A program made the position numbers and the translations under genes. From positions 1 through 59,165 of the IMG/VR virus record IMGVR_UViG_3300028418_000005: 59,165 bases of DNA. One strand, given 5' to 3'. Shown here piece after piece: positions 14,214 to 23,713 of the stretch. Every line of letters starts with the position of its first letter. Position 1 is the stretch's first letter. The notes under the pieces are model-generated. The model saw only the letters and a program-made list of their open reading frames with translations, was not told the origin of the DNA and did not search any database. The DNA is from a virus.

Positions 14214-14446
14214 TGTCTACTGTTATAAGAAAAATTAGTATAGGATCTGATTACAAAAATGATGCCATGCATTATTCAGTAGGTCAAGAAGTTTATGGTG
14301 GTCACACTATATGTGACATACTAAATGACGAAGCTAAAGGTGAATATTCTATTTATATTAAAAAAGAGGGAGAGGTTTTACCTTGGAAAAGGTTTAATTC
14401 TAACATGGCAATAGCTGTAGAATATAATTTACACTACGGTGAATAG
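14213..14446 (+). CDS. Small hypothetical protein, 77 aa
   Basis: A 77-residue alpha/beta protein with HYSVGQEVYGGHTICDIL and EYSIYIKKEGEVLPW segments, perhaps a small beta barrel. An AAGGAGG sits seven bases before its ATG, unusual here, though it also encodes the end of the preceding gene. The stop region overlaps the next gene's GTG start by eight bases. No function is recognised. Confidence 0.6.
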   Translation: MSTVIRKISIGSDYKNDAMHYSVGQEVYGGHTICDILNDEAKGEYSIYIKKEGEVLPWKRFNSNMAIAVEYNLHYGE

Positions 14447-15143
14447 TATATATGACTATATAGTAAAACCAATAGGTGAAAGATACAACAATACTAAAAA
14501 AGTTGGTAATAAAAACTTAATTTTAAATACTAAAATAGAAACTTTTAAAGTTATCAACAAAAAAGCTATTGTAATTTCTACTCCATCTGGTTATAAACTA
14601 CCTATAAAAAAAGGCGATATTGTCTACATACATCATAATGTATTTAGAAAATATTACAACATGAAAGGCAAACAGCAGAATAGTAGATCTTATTTTAAAG
14701 ATGATATGTATTTTTGCTCACCAGATCAAATATATTTATATGAAAGAAATAAACAAAAATATTCTTTTATGGATAGGTGTTTTATTAAACCATTGGTTTC
14801 AAGTAAGATTGGTGAAAAGACTATTAAAAACATGGGCTTGCTTAAATATAGTAATAAAATATTAAGTAAGTTAGGTGTAAATGAAAACGATATAGTTAGC
14901 TTTCCTAATAAAAGAGAGTGGGAGTTTGTTATAGATGGTGAATTATTATATTGTATGAAATCTAAAGATATATTATTAAAACATGAACGTCAAGGAAACG
15001 AAGAAGAATATAATTCAAGCAGCACAACTTGCTGTCAAGGAGTTGATAAAAGTTGCAAAAGAGCCGATAGTGGATACGGGGGAAGATGTGACTGCGGATC
15101 GTTTGAAAAATGCCGCTGCAACAAAGAAGTTAGCTATATTTGA
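14439..15143 (+). CDS. Hypothetical protein with possible GroES-like core and overprinted Cys-rich tail, 234 aa
   Basis: The start codon is GTG at 14439, inside the last codons of the preceding gene; no in-frame ATG is near. Residues 1-115 contain strand-rich segments (IETFKVINKKAIVISTPSGY, then LPIKKGDIVYIHHNVFRKYY and a YFKDDMYFCSPDQIYLY end) that recall a GroES-like barrel. That is a weak similarity. The last 54 residues are read from DNA that also encodes the next gene in another frame. That tail has seven Cys in CC, CxC and CxC groups (CCQGVDKSCKRADSGYGGRC and after), unlike the rest of the protein. Either it is an overprinted metal-binding tail or a lost stop codon. Confidence 0.6.
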   Translation: MNSIYDYIVKPIGERYNNTKKVGNKNLILNTKIETFKVINKKAIVISTPSGYKLPIKKGDIVYIHHNVFRKYYNMKGKQQNSRSYFKDDMYFCSPDQIYLYERNKQKYSFMDRCFIKPLVSSKIGEKTIKNMGLLKYSNKILSKLGVNENDIVSFPNKREWEFVIDGELLYCMKSKDILLKHERQGNEEEYNSSSTTCCQGVDKSCKRADSGYGGRCDCGSFEKCRCNKEVSYI

Positions 15144-15258
15144 TGCGTTTGAAATATTAACAAGAATTCAAGAAGAAGAAGATAAGTTAAGTGTAAAACC
15201 AAAAGAAGAAAAAGAAGAAAGAAATTTTAGAGGTTTTGCGGAAGGGCGTAGTAAATGA
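14983..15258 (+). CDS. Putative terminase small subunit, 91 aa
   Basis: A small helical protein (IIQAAQLAVKELIKVAKEP, DRLKNAAATKKLAIFDAFEI) with a charged tail, directly upstream of and overlapping (four bases) the large terminase. Position and size suit a small terminase subunit, which selects viral DNA for packaging. A DNA-binding motif is not obvious, so the call rests mainly on context. Its first 161 bases overlap the preceding gene in a different frame. Confidence 0.6.
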   Translation: MNVKETKKNIIQAAQLAVKELIKVAKEPIVDTGEDVTADRLKNAAATKKLAIFDAFEILTRIQEEEDKLSVKPKEEKEERNFRGFAEGRSK

Positions 15259-17477
15259 CTTACATACAATCACTGTGGAAAAAAGTTGACAATGCTGTTA
15301 ATGATAAAATATTTTCTAAAAATAATAGGTTTAAAAAATGGGAGTATGGTTATAACTCTGATTATGATTTTATAGTAATAAGTAAAACTGGAAAAATTGG
15401 ACAAATCATTGAAATACAGAATCTCAGGATTGCTTTACCAGCAACAGATGAACCGTTTAAACGAAGTGAAGAAAAAGCGGAGCAATATTGGGAAAAACAA
15501 GAGTACCCAAAAGAACTAAGTAGAATTAAAAGTAGATTCGACTGGGAAGAATACCCAGCAGAATTTAAAGAAAAGTGGTACGATTACATAGATGCAGAGT
15601 TTAAAAGAAGAGAACAAGGTTACTGGTTCTATAATAATGGTACTCCTATTTATATTACTGGTACTCATTACATGTACTTACAATGGTCAAAGATCGACGT
15701 TGGCGCAGCCGATTACAGGGAAGCAAATAGATTATTCTTTATATTTTGGGAAGCATGTAAAGCAGATAACAGGTGTTACGGAATGTGCTACCTTAAAAAC
15801 AGAAGATCTGGGTTTTCATTTATGTCCTCAGCTGAACTTGTTAACCAAGCAACAATATCTTCAGATGCTAGGTTTGGTATACTTTCAAAAACTGGATCAG
15901 ATGCAAAGAAAATGTTTACAGATAAAGTTGTTCCAATATCCGTTAATTATCCATTTTTCTTCAAACCGATTCAAGATGGTATGGATAGGCCGAAGACTGA
16001 ATTGGCATATAGGGTTCCAGCTTCAAAACTTACTAGACGTAAACTAGATGATAATGTAAAGTTAAAAGAATTAAGAGGCTTAGATACAACTATTGACTGG
16101 AAAAATACTGGTGACAACTCTTACGATGGTGAAAAGCTAAAATTATTAGCTCATGATGAAAGTGGTAAATGGGAAAGACCTGATAATATATTAAACAACT
16201 GGAGAGTTACAAAAACTACATTAAGACTAGGTCGTAGAATCGTAGGTAAATGTATGATGGGTTCAACTTCAAATGCTTTAGAAAAAGGTGGAAACAATTT
16301 CAAAAAATTATACGACAGTTCAAGCGTTACAAGAAGAAATAAAAACGGACAAACAGCTTCTGGATTGTATTCTTTATTCATCCCTATGGAATGGAACTAC
16401 GAAGGATTCATGGATACTTTTGGATCACCTGTATTCGTTACGCCGAAAAATAAAACTTTCGGAGTTGACGGTATTGAAGTTACAACTGGAGTTATCGAAC
16501 ACTGGGAAAACGAAGTTGATGGATTAAAGGATGATCCTGATAGTTTAAATGAATATTACAGGCAATTTCCAAGAACTGAAAAACACGCTTTCAGAGATGA
16601 AATTAAATCTTCATTATTTAATTTAACTAAAATATACGAGCAAATAGATTTTAATGAAGAATTAAATAATACAGTGCAAACTACTATTGGTAATTTTCAA
16701 TGGTCAAAAGGTATTAAAGACACTAGCGTTGTTTTTTTACCTTCTAAAAATGGTAGGTTTAATGTAAGCTGGGTTCCGCCATTGGATTTACAAAATAATG
16801 TAATTAATAAAAATGGAGTTAAACAACCAGGTAACGAGCATATTGGAGCATTCGGTTGTGATTCTTATGATATTAGCGGTACTGTTGACGGTCGTGGTTC
16901 TAAAGGAGCGTTACATGGATTAACAAAGTTTTCTTTAGAAGATGCGCCTCCTAATCACTTTTTTTTAGAATACATAGCTAGACCTCAAACAGCTGAAATA
17001 TTTTTTGAAGACGTTTTAATGGCTTTGGTTTTTTATGGAATGCCTATACTAGCTGAAAATAACAAACCAAGACTATTGTACTATTTAAAAAGAAGAGGTT
17101 ACAGGCAGTTTAGTATTAACAGGCCAGACAAAGTTTGGAATAAACTTTCTATAGCGGAAAAAGAAATAGGTGGTATACCAAACTCTAGTGAAGATATTAA
17201 ACAAGTTCATGCTGCAGCTATTGAAGCCTATATAGAAGACTTTGTAGGCTTGAGAGAGTCTGGATACGGAGATATGTATCATCAGCGTACTTTAGAAGAT
17301 TGGTCACAATTTGATATAAACAAAAGAACCAAACACGATGCTTCTATTAGTTCTGGCTTAGCAATAATGGCTTGTAATAAAAATAAATACAAACCAAACT
17401 TAAAAAGACAAGTTAAGAGCATTGATTTAGGTTTTAAAAGATATGACAACGACGGAGTAACTTCAAAAATAACATAA
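15255..17477 (+). CDS. terL: Terminase large subunit
   Basis: The 740-residue ATPase-nuclease that drives DNA into the prohead. An N-terminal region ahead of the ATPase contains aromatic blocks (GYWFYNNGTPIYITGTHYMY). The P-loop position reads YLKNRRSGFSF (about residues 179-189), an arginine-rich variant without the usual GK[ST]. The C-terminal nuclease has the acidic motif GAFGCDSYDISGT, with further Asp in EAYIEDF and the TKHDAS end. The size is above the usual 450-600 because of the N-terminal extension, as in crAss-like phages. It sits between the small subunit and the portal, four bases from the latter. Confidence 0.85.
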   Translation: MTYIQSLWKKVDNAVNDKIFSKNNRFKKWEYGYNSDYDFIVISKTGKIGQIIEIQNLRIALPATDEPFKRSEEKAEQYWEKQEYPKELSRIKSRFDWEEYPAEFKEKWYDYIDAEFKRREQGYWFYNNGTPIYITGTHYMYLQWSKIDVGAADYREANRLFFIFWEACKADNRCYGMCYLKNRRSGFSFMSSAELVNQATISSDARFGILSKTGSDAKKMFTDKVVPISVNYPFFFKPIQDGMDRPKTELAYRVPASKLTRRKLDDNVKLKELRGLDTTIDWKNTGDNSYDGEKLKLLAHDESGKWERPDNILNNWRVTKTTLRLGRRIVGKCMMGSTSNALEKGGNNFKKLYDSSSVTRRNKNGQTASGLYSLFIPMEWNYEGFMDTFGSPVFVTPKNKTFGVDGIEVTTGVIEHWENEVDGLKDDPDSLNEYYRQFPRTEKHAFRDEIKSSLFNLTKIYEQIDFNEELNNTVQTTIGNFQWSKGIKDTSVVFLPSKNGRFNVSWVPPLDLQNNVINKNGVKQPGNEHIGAFGCDSYDISGTVDGRGSKGALHGLTKFSLEDAPPNHFFLEYIARPQTAEIFFEDVLMALVFYGMPILAENNKPRLLYYLKRRGYRQFSINRPDKVWNKLSIAEKEIGGIPNSSEDIKQVHAAAIEAYIEDFVGLRESGYGDMYHQRTLEDWSQFDINKRTKHDASISSGLAIMACNKNKYKPNLKRQVKSIDLGFKRYDNDGVTSKIT

Positions 17478-17480
17478 TAA

Positions 17481-19889
17481 ATGATTTACACTAATACACA
17501 AAGTTCCTTTCCTGATCAGGTAGTTCCCCAAGAAGAGAAAATGACACTTGACTATGGTTTGCAAGTAGGCAGAGCCATTGAGGGAGAGTGGTGGGCTGCT
17601 GGAGTTGGCGGAGCTAGATATACAAATAATTACAATGTGTTTCATAGAAGAAGGCTATATGCTAGAGCAGAGCAGTCTATACAAAAATACAAAGATGAAA
17701 TGGCTATTGATGGTGATTTGTCTTACTTAAACTTAGATTGGACACCTGTAGCAATTATACCTAAGTTTGTAGATATAGTAGTTAACGGTATGTCAGAAAA
17801 AATATATGACATAAAAGCTTATGCTCAGGATCCAGCTTCTCAAAGAAAGAGAACAGCTTATGCTGAAAAACTTCATAAAAATATAGTTACTAGAGATTTT
17901 ATAGAAGAGGTTAAAGCTCAAATGGGAGTTGATATATCTGAAGTTAAAAACATGAGTAACCCTCCTGAAAATGAAGAAGAACTTGAAATACACTTACAAC
18001 TAGATTATAAACAATCTGTAGAAATAGCTGAAGAAGAAGTTATTAATAACACACTAGATAGAAATAAATATGAATTAACTAAACGAAGGCTTTACAGAGA
18101 TTTAGTTGAACTTGGTATCGGTGTTGTTAAAACCTCTTGGAACAAATCAGAAGGTGTTGTTGTTGACTATGTAGATCCAGTTAACGTTGTTTATTCATAT
18201 ACTGATGATCCTAATTTTGAAGATATATATTATGTAGGTGAGGTGAAAAACATTTCACTACCAGAACTTAAAAAGCAGTTTCCGAACATAACAAATGAAG
18301 AATTAGAAACAATTCAGAAAATGCCTGGTAATACTAACTACAGAAGAAGTTACAGGGGAAATAGAGATAGTGATACAATACAGGTTTTATATTTTGAATA
18401 CAAAACATATAGTGACCAAGTATTTAAAATAAAGAAAACAGCTAATGGATTAGAGAAGGCTTTGGAAAAACCAGATACTTTTGCTCCACCACCAAATGAT
18501 GGTTTTGAAAGAGTAAGTAGGTCTATAGAGGTTCTTTACCATGGTGCAAAAATACTAGGACATCCAATAATGTTAGATTGGAAAGTTGCTGAAAATATGA
18601 CTAGACCTAATTCTAATCTTTGCAAGGTTAATATGAATTATACTCTATGTGCACCTTCAATGTATAAAGGTAGAATAACATCTTTAGTTGAGCGTATGAT
18701 AACCTTCGGTGACATGATACAGTTAACATCGTTAAAGTTACAGCAGGTATTAGCTAGGATGGTTCCTGATGGTGTTTATTTAGACGTAGACGGTTTAGCA
18801 GAGGTTGATTTAGGTAATGGAACTAGTTACAACCCTCGTGAAGCTTTAAACATGTATTTCCAAACTGGTAGCATTGTTGGTAGATCAATGACACAGGATG
18901 GTGATATGAACCCTGGCAGAGTGCCAATACAGGAATTACAAACTTCAGCTCACCAAGCTAAAATACAAAGTTTGATACAAACTTATCAGTATTATTTACA
19001 AATGATAAGAGATGTAACCGGGCTTAACGAAGCTAGAGATGGTAGTAACCCAGATAAAGATGCTTTATTAGGATTACAAAAACTAGCTGTTGCTCAATCA
19101 AACGTTGCAACTAGACATATATTAGATGCAGGTTTGTATGTCACATTAAAAACTTGTGAAAATGTAGCTTTAAGAGTTGCTGATTCTTTAGAGTTTGAAC
19201 TAACTAACGAGTCACTAGTAAATAGTATAAGTTTATACAACGTTGCTACTTTAGAAGAAATAAAAGATTTACATCTTTATGATTTTGGTATTTTTCTAGA
19301 CTTAGAGCCAGATGAAGAAGATAAACAAATATTAGAACAAAATATTGAAATAGCTTTAAAAGGTAATCAAATAAATCTTGAAGATGCTATTGACATACGA
19401 AACATACATAATCTTAGATTAGCTAATCAATTATTAAAGCTTAAAAGAAGACAAAAAGCTAAACAAGATCAAGAAGCTCAACAAAGAATGATTCAGTCGC
19501 AGGCTCAAGCAAACGCTGAGTCAGCTGAAAAAGCTGCTATGTATGAAGTACAAAAGAGAGAAGCTATAGCTCAAACAGAGTTACAATTAGAGAAAGGTAA
19601 GTCTGATTTTAAGATACAACAAATGGGTGCTGAACTACAAAATCAACTAACTTTAGCTCAGCAAAAATTCGAGTTTGATAAACAACTAGCTCAAATAAAT
19701 TTACAAAAAGACGTTAATAGAGAGCAAATGATTGAAGATCGTAAAGATCAAAGATCAAAAATGGAAGCTACTCAACAAAGCGCTATGATACAGCAAAGAC
19801 AAGACGGTTTATTACCAACTGACTTTGCTACTCAAAACCAAGGACCACCGTTAACGGAAGAACTAGGAGGTCAAATTCCACAAATGTAG
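17481..19889 (+). CDS. Portal protein
   Basis: The dodecameric ring at the head vertex through which DNA enters and leaves. At 802 residues it resembles portals of crAss-like and other short-tailed phages. It has an N-terminal region with YARAEQSIQKYKDEMAIDG, a wing with VDPVNVVYSYTDDPNFEDI, and a stem-clip region followed by a very long helical C-terminal barrel rich in Gln and Ala (about residues 640-770, AKQDQEAQQRMIQSQAQANA). The barrel would project into the head. Position directly after terL is standard. The identification rests on gene order plus overall sequence character. Confidence 0.8.
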   Translation: MIYTNTQSSFPDQVVPQEEKMTLDYGLQVGRAIEGEWWAAGVGGARYTNNYNVFHRRRLYARAEQSIQKYKDEMAIDGDLSYLNLDWTPVAIIPKFVDIVVNGMSEKIYDIKAYAQDPASQRKRTAYAEKLHKNIVTRDFIEEVKAQMGVDISEVKNMSNPPENEEELEIHLQLDYKQSVEIAEEEVINNTLDRNKYELTKRRLYRDLVELGIGVVKTSWNKSEGVVVDYVDPVNVVYSYTDDPNFEDIYYVGEVKNISLPELKKQFPNITNEELETIQKMPGNTNYRRSYRGNRDSDTIQVLYFEYKTYSDQVFKIKKTANGLEKALEKPDTFAPPPNDGFERVSRSIEVLYHGAKILGHPIMLDWKVAENMTRPNSNLCKVNMNYTLCAPSMYKGRITSLVERMITFGDMIQLTSLKLQQVLARMVPDGVYLDVDGLAEVDLGNGTSYNPREALNMYFQTGSIVGRSMTQDGDMNPGRVPIQELQTSAHQAKIQSLIQTYQYYLQMIRDVTGLNEARDGSNPDKDALLGLQKLAVAQSNVATRHILDAGLYVTLKTCENVALRVADSLEFELTNESLVNSISLYNVATLEEIKDLHLYDFGIFLDLEPDEEDKQILEQNIEIALKGNQINLEDAIDIRNIHNLRLANQLLKLKRRQKAKQDQEAQQRMIQSQAQANAESAEKAAMYEVQKREAIAQTELQLEKGKSDFKIQQMGAELQNQLTLAQQKFEFDKQLAQINLQKDVNREQMIEDRKDQRSKMEATQQSAMIQQRQDGLLPTDFATQNQGPPLTEELGGQIPQM

Positions 19890-19927
19890 TAAACGGTAAC
19901 AATACAATAATTATATAATATCATATC

Positions 19928-21088
19928 ATGGAAAATAACAAAATAGAAAACACACCTCAAGAAGGTGAGTTTAAAATGAAAAAGAAAAAAGGTAGACCTA
20001 AAAAACTAGCTAACAACTCAAAAGCTACAGCTAGAATAGATCTAAGTAATAAAGAAACAAAAACTGAAGAAAATGCCGTTCAAGCACAAGAAGCAAGCAA
20101 TAGCGATGTTGTTGTCGAAGAAAAGAAAGACGAGACAAGTGGCAAAGAAGTGGTTGAAGAAGTACGGAATGCCGAAGAACTAGTTGAGGAAAATTCAAAA
20201 CCTGTAATAGAAGAAATATCAAGCGAAGAAGATATTAAAGAACCTGAGGTGGTTGTTGAAGAAAAACAAAAATTACCAGAAGGTGTAAATAAGCTGGTAC
20301 AGTTTATGGAAGAAACAGGTGGTAACATGCAGGATTATATTAGATTAAATGCTGATTACAGTAATGTTGATGATGATACACTGTTAAAAGAATATTATAA
20401 AAATACTAAACCACACTTAGAACCTGATGAAATTGACTTTATAATGGAAGAGAATTTTAAGGTGGAAGAAGATTACGACGAAGAGCGAGAGATACGTCGA
20501 AAAAAACTCGCAAAAAAGGAAGAGGTTGCAAAAGCGAAAACGTTTTTAGATAGTTTAAAAGATAAGTATTACGAAGAAATCAAGTTGAGGCCTACAGTAA
20601 ACAACGAACTTACAAAAGCGAGAGAGTTTTTCAACAAATTTTCCAAAGACAAAGAGGTAGCGCAAAAGCGACATGAGATGTTTAAAAACGATACCAAAAC
20701 ATATTTCTCTGATTTCAAAGGTTTTGAATTTAGTTTAGGAGAAAAAAAGTTTAGGTATGGTATTAATAATCCAGAAGATGTTGCCAATGCTCAATCTGAC
20801 ATTTCAAATGTAGTTAAGAAGTTCTTAAATGATAAAGGAGAGGTTACTGATGTTAAAGGCTATCATAAAGCTATATATGCCGCTAGAAATGCTGATAATA
20901 TAGCACAACATTTTTATGAGCAAGGTAAAGCCGACGCTGTTAAAGATGTAGTTGCTAAATCTAAAAATATAAATAAAGATGCACGACAAAGTGCACCTGA
21001 AGATATTCATATAAAAGGATTTAAATTAAAAGCAATCAATGGTATAAATAGTAATAAACTAAAAATAAAAACGATAAACAAAACTTAA
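19928..21088 (+). CDS. Putative scaffolding protein, 386 aa
   Basis: The protein is highly charged, with a Lys-rich start (MKKKKGRPKKLANNSK), a long disordered Glu/Val-rich section (residues 45-115) and a helical remainder. It lies between portal and major capsid protein, where the assembly scaffold is usually encoded. No protease is seen nearby. Function is inferred from position, charge and predicted helix content. Confidence 0.6.
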   Translation: MENNKIENTPQEGEFKMKKKKGRPKKLANNSKATARIDLSNKETKTEENAVQAQEASNSDVVVEEKKDETSGKEVVEEVRNAEELVEENSKPVIEEISSEEDIKEPEVVVEEKQKLPEGVNKLVQFMEETGGNMQDYIRLNADYSNVDDDTLLKEYYKNTKPHLEPDEIDFIMEENFKVEEDYDEEREIRRKKLAKKEEVAKAKTFLDSLKDKYYEEIKLRPTVNNELTKAREFFNKFSKDKEVAQKRHEMFKNDTKTYFSDFKGFEFSLGEKKFRYGINNPEDVANAQSDISNVVKKFLNDKGEVTDVKGYHKAIYAARNADNIAQHFYEQGKADAVKDVVAKSKNINKDARQSAPEDIHIKGFKLKAINGINSNKLKIKTINKT

Positions 21089-21099
21089 AATAATAAATT

Positions 21100-22557
21100 A
21101 TGGCTTTAGGAAATTTCACAAAGCAAAATGCTGGACTTACACCTACTCAAGATCAGTCGGTTCTCTCTTCAAACTACTTACAGTGGAATGAAAAAGGTGG
21201 AGAAAACTTTGCTGATTTTGCACAACAATATCTACCTGAGCTCTACGAGCAAGAGGTAGAAAGATTTGGTAACAGAACGTTATCAGGTTTTTTAAGAATG
21301 GTTGGCGCTGAAATGCCAATGACATCGGATCAAGTAATTTGGTCTGAACAAAATAGACTACACTTAGGTTATGATAACGTAACACGTTCTGGTAATACAT
21401 TCACTGTAACACTACCAACTGGTGAGGGCGAATTAGTTATTAGAAAGAATCAAACTTTCGTAGTTCACAACCCAGTTGATGGCGTAACTTTAAAAGGTTT
21501 AGTTACCAGTGCTCCAAACCCAGGTAATGCAACAACATATACTTTTGATGGAGCTTGTTATACTGCTGCAAACTTTAATGCTGTAGGAACAGGAAGTGAA
21601 AATCCACTTAAACTATTTGTTTATGGTTCTGATTTCGCAAAAGGAACACTCGGTATGGAAGGATCTGTAACTCCAACATTAACTCAGTTCAGTAACAGAC
21701 CTATCATTATAAAAGATAAGTATTTAGTTAATGGTTCTGACACTGCTCAAATTGGTTGGGTTGAAGTTGCAACTGAAGACGGAACATCTGGATTTTTGTG
21801 GTATATGAAAGCTGAATCAGAGACTAGATTAAGATATGAAGATTATCTTGAAATGTCAATGGTTGAAGGTGAACTTGCTGCTACTGGATCTGCTGTTGCT
21901 GGCTTGGCTGCATCAACTGATGCTGGTAAAGGTACACAAGGTTTATTCTCTGCTATAGAAGAAAGAGGTAATGTGTATCAAGGATTTGCTGGAGCTGCTA
22001 ACCCTGGAACAGGTGCTTTAGGTGATTTTGATGAGATCTTACAGCAATTAGATCTACAAGGAGCTATTGAGGAAAACATGTTATTTTTAGATAGAGCTAC
22101 TGCTCTTGATTTTGACGACATGATTGCTTCTATGGCGGGTGGAAGTTTTGCTTCTACTGCTGCTGCTTCTTTCGGTTTATTCGATAACGAAGCTGAAATG
22201 GCACTTAACTTTGGTTTTTCAGGTTTTAGAAGAGGTTCTTATGACTTTTACAAAACTGACTGGAAATACTTAAATGATGCTTCTACTAGAGGTATGGTTG
22301 ATAACGTTAAAGGTGTGTTAATACCAGCTGGAACATCTACAGTATATGATCAAATGTTAGGATCAAATATCAGACGACCTTTCTTACATGTAAGATATAG
22401 AGCTTCTGAAACTGATGATCGTAGAATGAAGTCATGGATTACTGGTTCTGTTGGTGGTGCTTACACATCATCTTTAGATGCTATGGAGGTTCATTACTTA
22501 TCTGAAAGATGTCTATGTGTTCAAGCTGCTAATAACTTCGTGTTATTTACAGCATAA
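21100..22557 (+). CDS. Major capsid protein
   Basis: The 485-residue protein follows the scaffold and ends at a strong terminator, as expected for the most abundant head protein. Its mixed alpha/beta sequence with a long N-terminal arm (LSSNYLQWNEKGGENFADFA, then a helix QQYLPELYEQEVERF) fits an HK97-fold shell protein of the crAss-like size class. A beta-rich insert (about residues 100-240) probably forms a surface domain. Codon use is regular. No decisive motif is available, so confidence comes from order and length. Confidence 0.8.
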   Translation: MALGNFTKQNAGLTPTQDQSVLSSNYLQWNEKGGENFADFAQQYLPELYEQEVERFGNRTLSGFLRMVGAEMPMTSDQVIWSEQNRLHLGYDNVTRSGNTFTVTLPTGEGELVIRKNQTFVVHNPVDGVTLKGLVTSAPNPGNATTYTFDGACYTAANFNAVGTGSENPLKLFVYGSDFAKGTLGMEGSVTPTLTQFSNRPIIIKDKYLVNGSDTAQIGWVEVATEDGTSGFLWYMKAESETRLRYEDYLEMSMVEGELAATGSAVAGLAASTDAGKGTQGLFSAIEERGNVYQGFAGAANPGTGALGDFDEILQQLDLQGAIEENMLFLDRATALDFDDMIASMAGGSFASTAAASFGLFDNEAEMALNFGFSGFRRGSYDFYKTDWKYLNDASTRGMVDNVKGVLIPAGTSTVYDQMLGSNIRRPFLHVRYRASETDDRRMKSWITGSVGGAYTSSLDAMEVHYLSERCLCVQAANNFVLFTA

Positions 22558-22578
22558 TATACATTTTACAAAATAAAT

Positions 22579-22604
22579 GTGGAGGGTTAACGCTCTCCAC
22601 TTTA
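22579..22604 (+). terminator. Rho-independent terminator after capsid gene
   Basis: GTGGAG (22579-22584) and CTCCAC (22595-22600) form a stem with a short loop, followed by TTTATT. It lies 22 bases after the capsid stop and may set capsid transcript level relative to downstream genes. Confidence 0.75.
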
Positions 22605-22627
22605 TTAACATTTAAAAAAATTAGAAA

Positions 22628-22942
22628 ATGGAAAACCCGATTTTAAACATTGAATGGGAAGCTGGAGGAAAACTTCCAATAAATGCTAAATTAGCTTACA
22701 GGTGTGATCAAGGTAATAGTTCTAGTAGAATAAAAATTTATTATTCAAATACTTATAACCTATGGAGATTAGAACTTGATTTTGACAAAGACATAACTGA
22801 GCACGATAAATTAACTTTAGAAACAGCTTTAATAAACGCACAACAAGAGCCTGGCTCTTTGGTAGATTTTAAAATGCCTAGTGGAGCGGTTTTAAAGTCT
22901 GACATTCCTTTTACTCAATTCCAAACATACAACAATAACTAA
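22628..22942 (+). CDS. Hypothetical head-associated protein, 104 aa
   Basis: A soluble alpha/beta protein (IKIYYSNTYNLWRLELDFDK) with an Asn-rich end. It lies just after the capsid terminator and one base before the next gene. By position it may be a head completion or decoration protein. No family is recognised. Confidence 0.6.
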   Translation: MENPILNIEWEAGGKLPINAKLAYRCDQGNSSSRIKIYYSNTYNLWRLELDFDKDITEHDKLTLETALINAQQEPGSLVDFKMPSGAVLKSDIPFTQFQTYNNN

Positions 22943-22943
22943 A

Positions 22944-23645
22944 ATGGGAAACATAATAAAAATACCAACAACTAACACTGGGTTAAACACAAGTCAAAGC
23001 AGCCCTTTATGGAATGAAGATAATTGGGTAGCAGTAGACGGGTCCGTTAATGGGCAGCAATACAGCGGGCTATACAACGGAGTACCAATAGATACAGATG
23101 GAGATGGATCTGGACTATCAGTTGAATTTCAACTCTTGCTCCCGCCTGAATTTAGGCTTAGCCTCTATTACGAATCTGAACCAACAGGTTATAAAGTTGG
23201 AGATAGATTATTTTTTACAGTACCAGCGGGCTCTAACTTGGGTAACGAATATGAGTTTACTATGCAAACTACAATAACAGAAGATATGCTGACTTATGAG
23301 AGTGATAAGATGCAATATTTACCAGTTTTTGATTCTTTAAATGGATTAGTATTAACTGTTGTACCACCACCTATTGGTATTAATAATTACTGGCAAATCC
23401 CAAAAGCATGGGGAAATAATGAAGGTTGTTGGAAAATAAATATTACTGGTGGTAATGACGATAATAGAGTATTAATAACTAAGGCTATTAATGAAGTTTT
23501 TATAAAAGCTGCTCAATCACCAAATTCACACCCCACTTTAGAATTACCAATAGGTGTAACTTGCGATAGTGTTGATCAAGCAGAATTTCAATTTCAAAGC
23601 CCAGTGCCAGGGCCAGGTGATAATGGTAATGGTAACGAAGCCTAG
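22944..23645 (+). CDS. Hypothetical beta-rich virion protein, 233 aa
   Basis: A 233-residue acidic protein with strand-rich segments (LSVEFQLLLPPEFRLSLYYE, NEYEFTMQTTITEDM) and a Gly/Asn/Pro-rich C-terminus. Two Cys are present, one on each side of the centre. It ends at a strong terminator and is paired with the 104-residue gene before it. A capsid decoration or head-tail connector role is plausible by position only. Confidence 0.6.
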   Translation: MGNIIKIPTTNTGLNTSQSSPLWNEDNWVAVDGSVNGQQYSGLYNGVPIDTDGDGSGLSVEFQLLLPPEFRLSLYYESEPTGYKVGDRLFFTVPAGSNLGNEYEFTMQTTITEDMLTYESDKMQYLPVFDSLNGLVLTVVPPPIGINNYWQIPKAWGNNEGCWKINITGGNDDNRVLITKAINEVFIKAAQSPNSHPTLELPIGVTCDSVDQAEFQFQSPVPGPGDNGNGNEA

Positions 23646-23669
23646 AAATAGAAAGTAAAAACACAATAA

Positions 23670-23692
23670 TCCCGCACAAGCGGGAATTTTTT
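23670..23692 (+). terminator. Rho-independent terminator
   Basis: TCCCGC-ACAA-GCGGGA (23670-23685) forms a GC stem with a four-base loop, followed by ATTTTTT. It closes the head gene unit 25 bases after the stop codon at 23645. Confidence 0.85.
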
Positions 23693-23713
23693 AAAACAAT
23701 TATATTATATATT

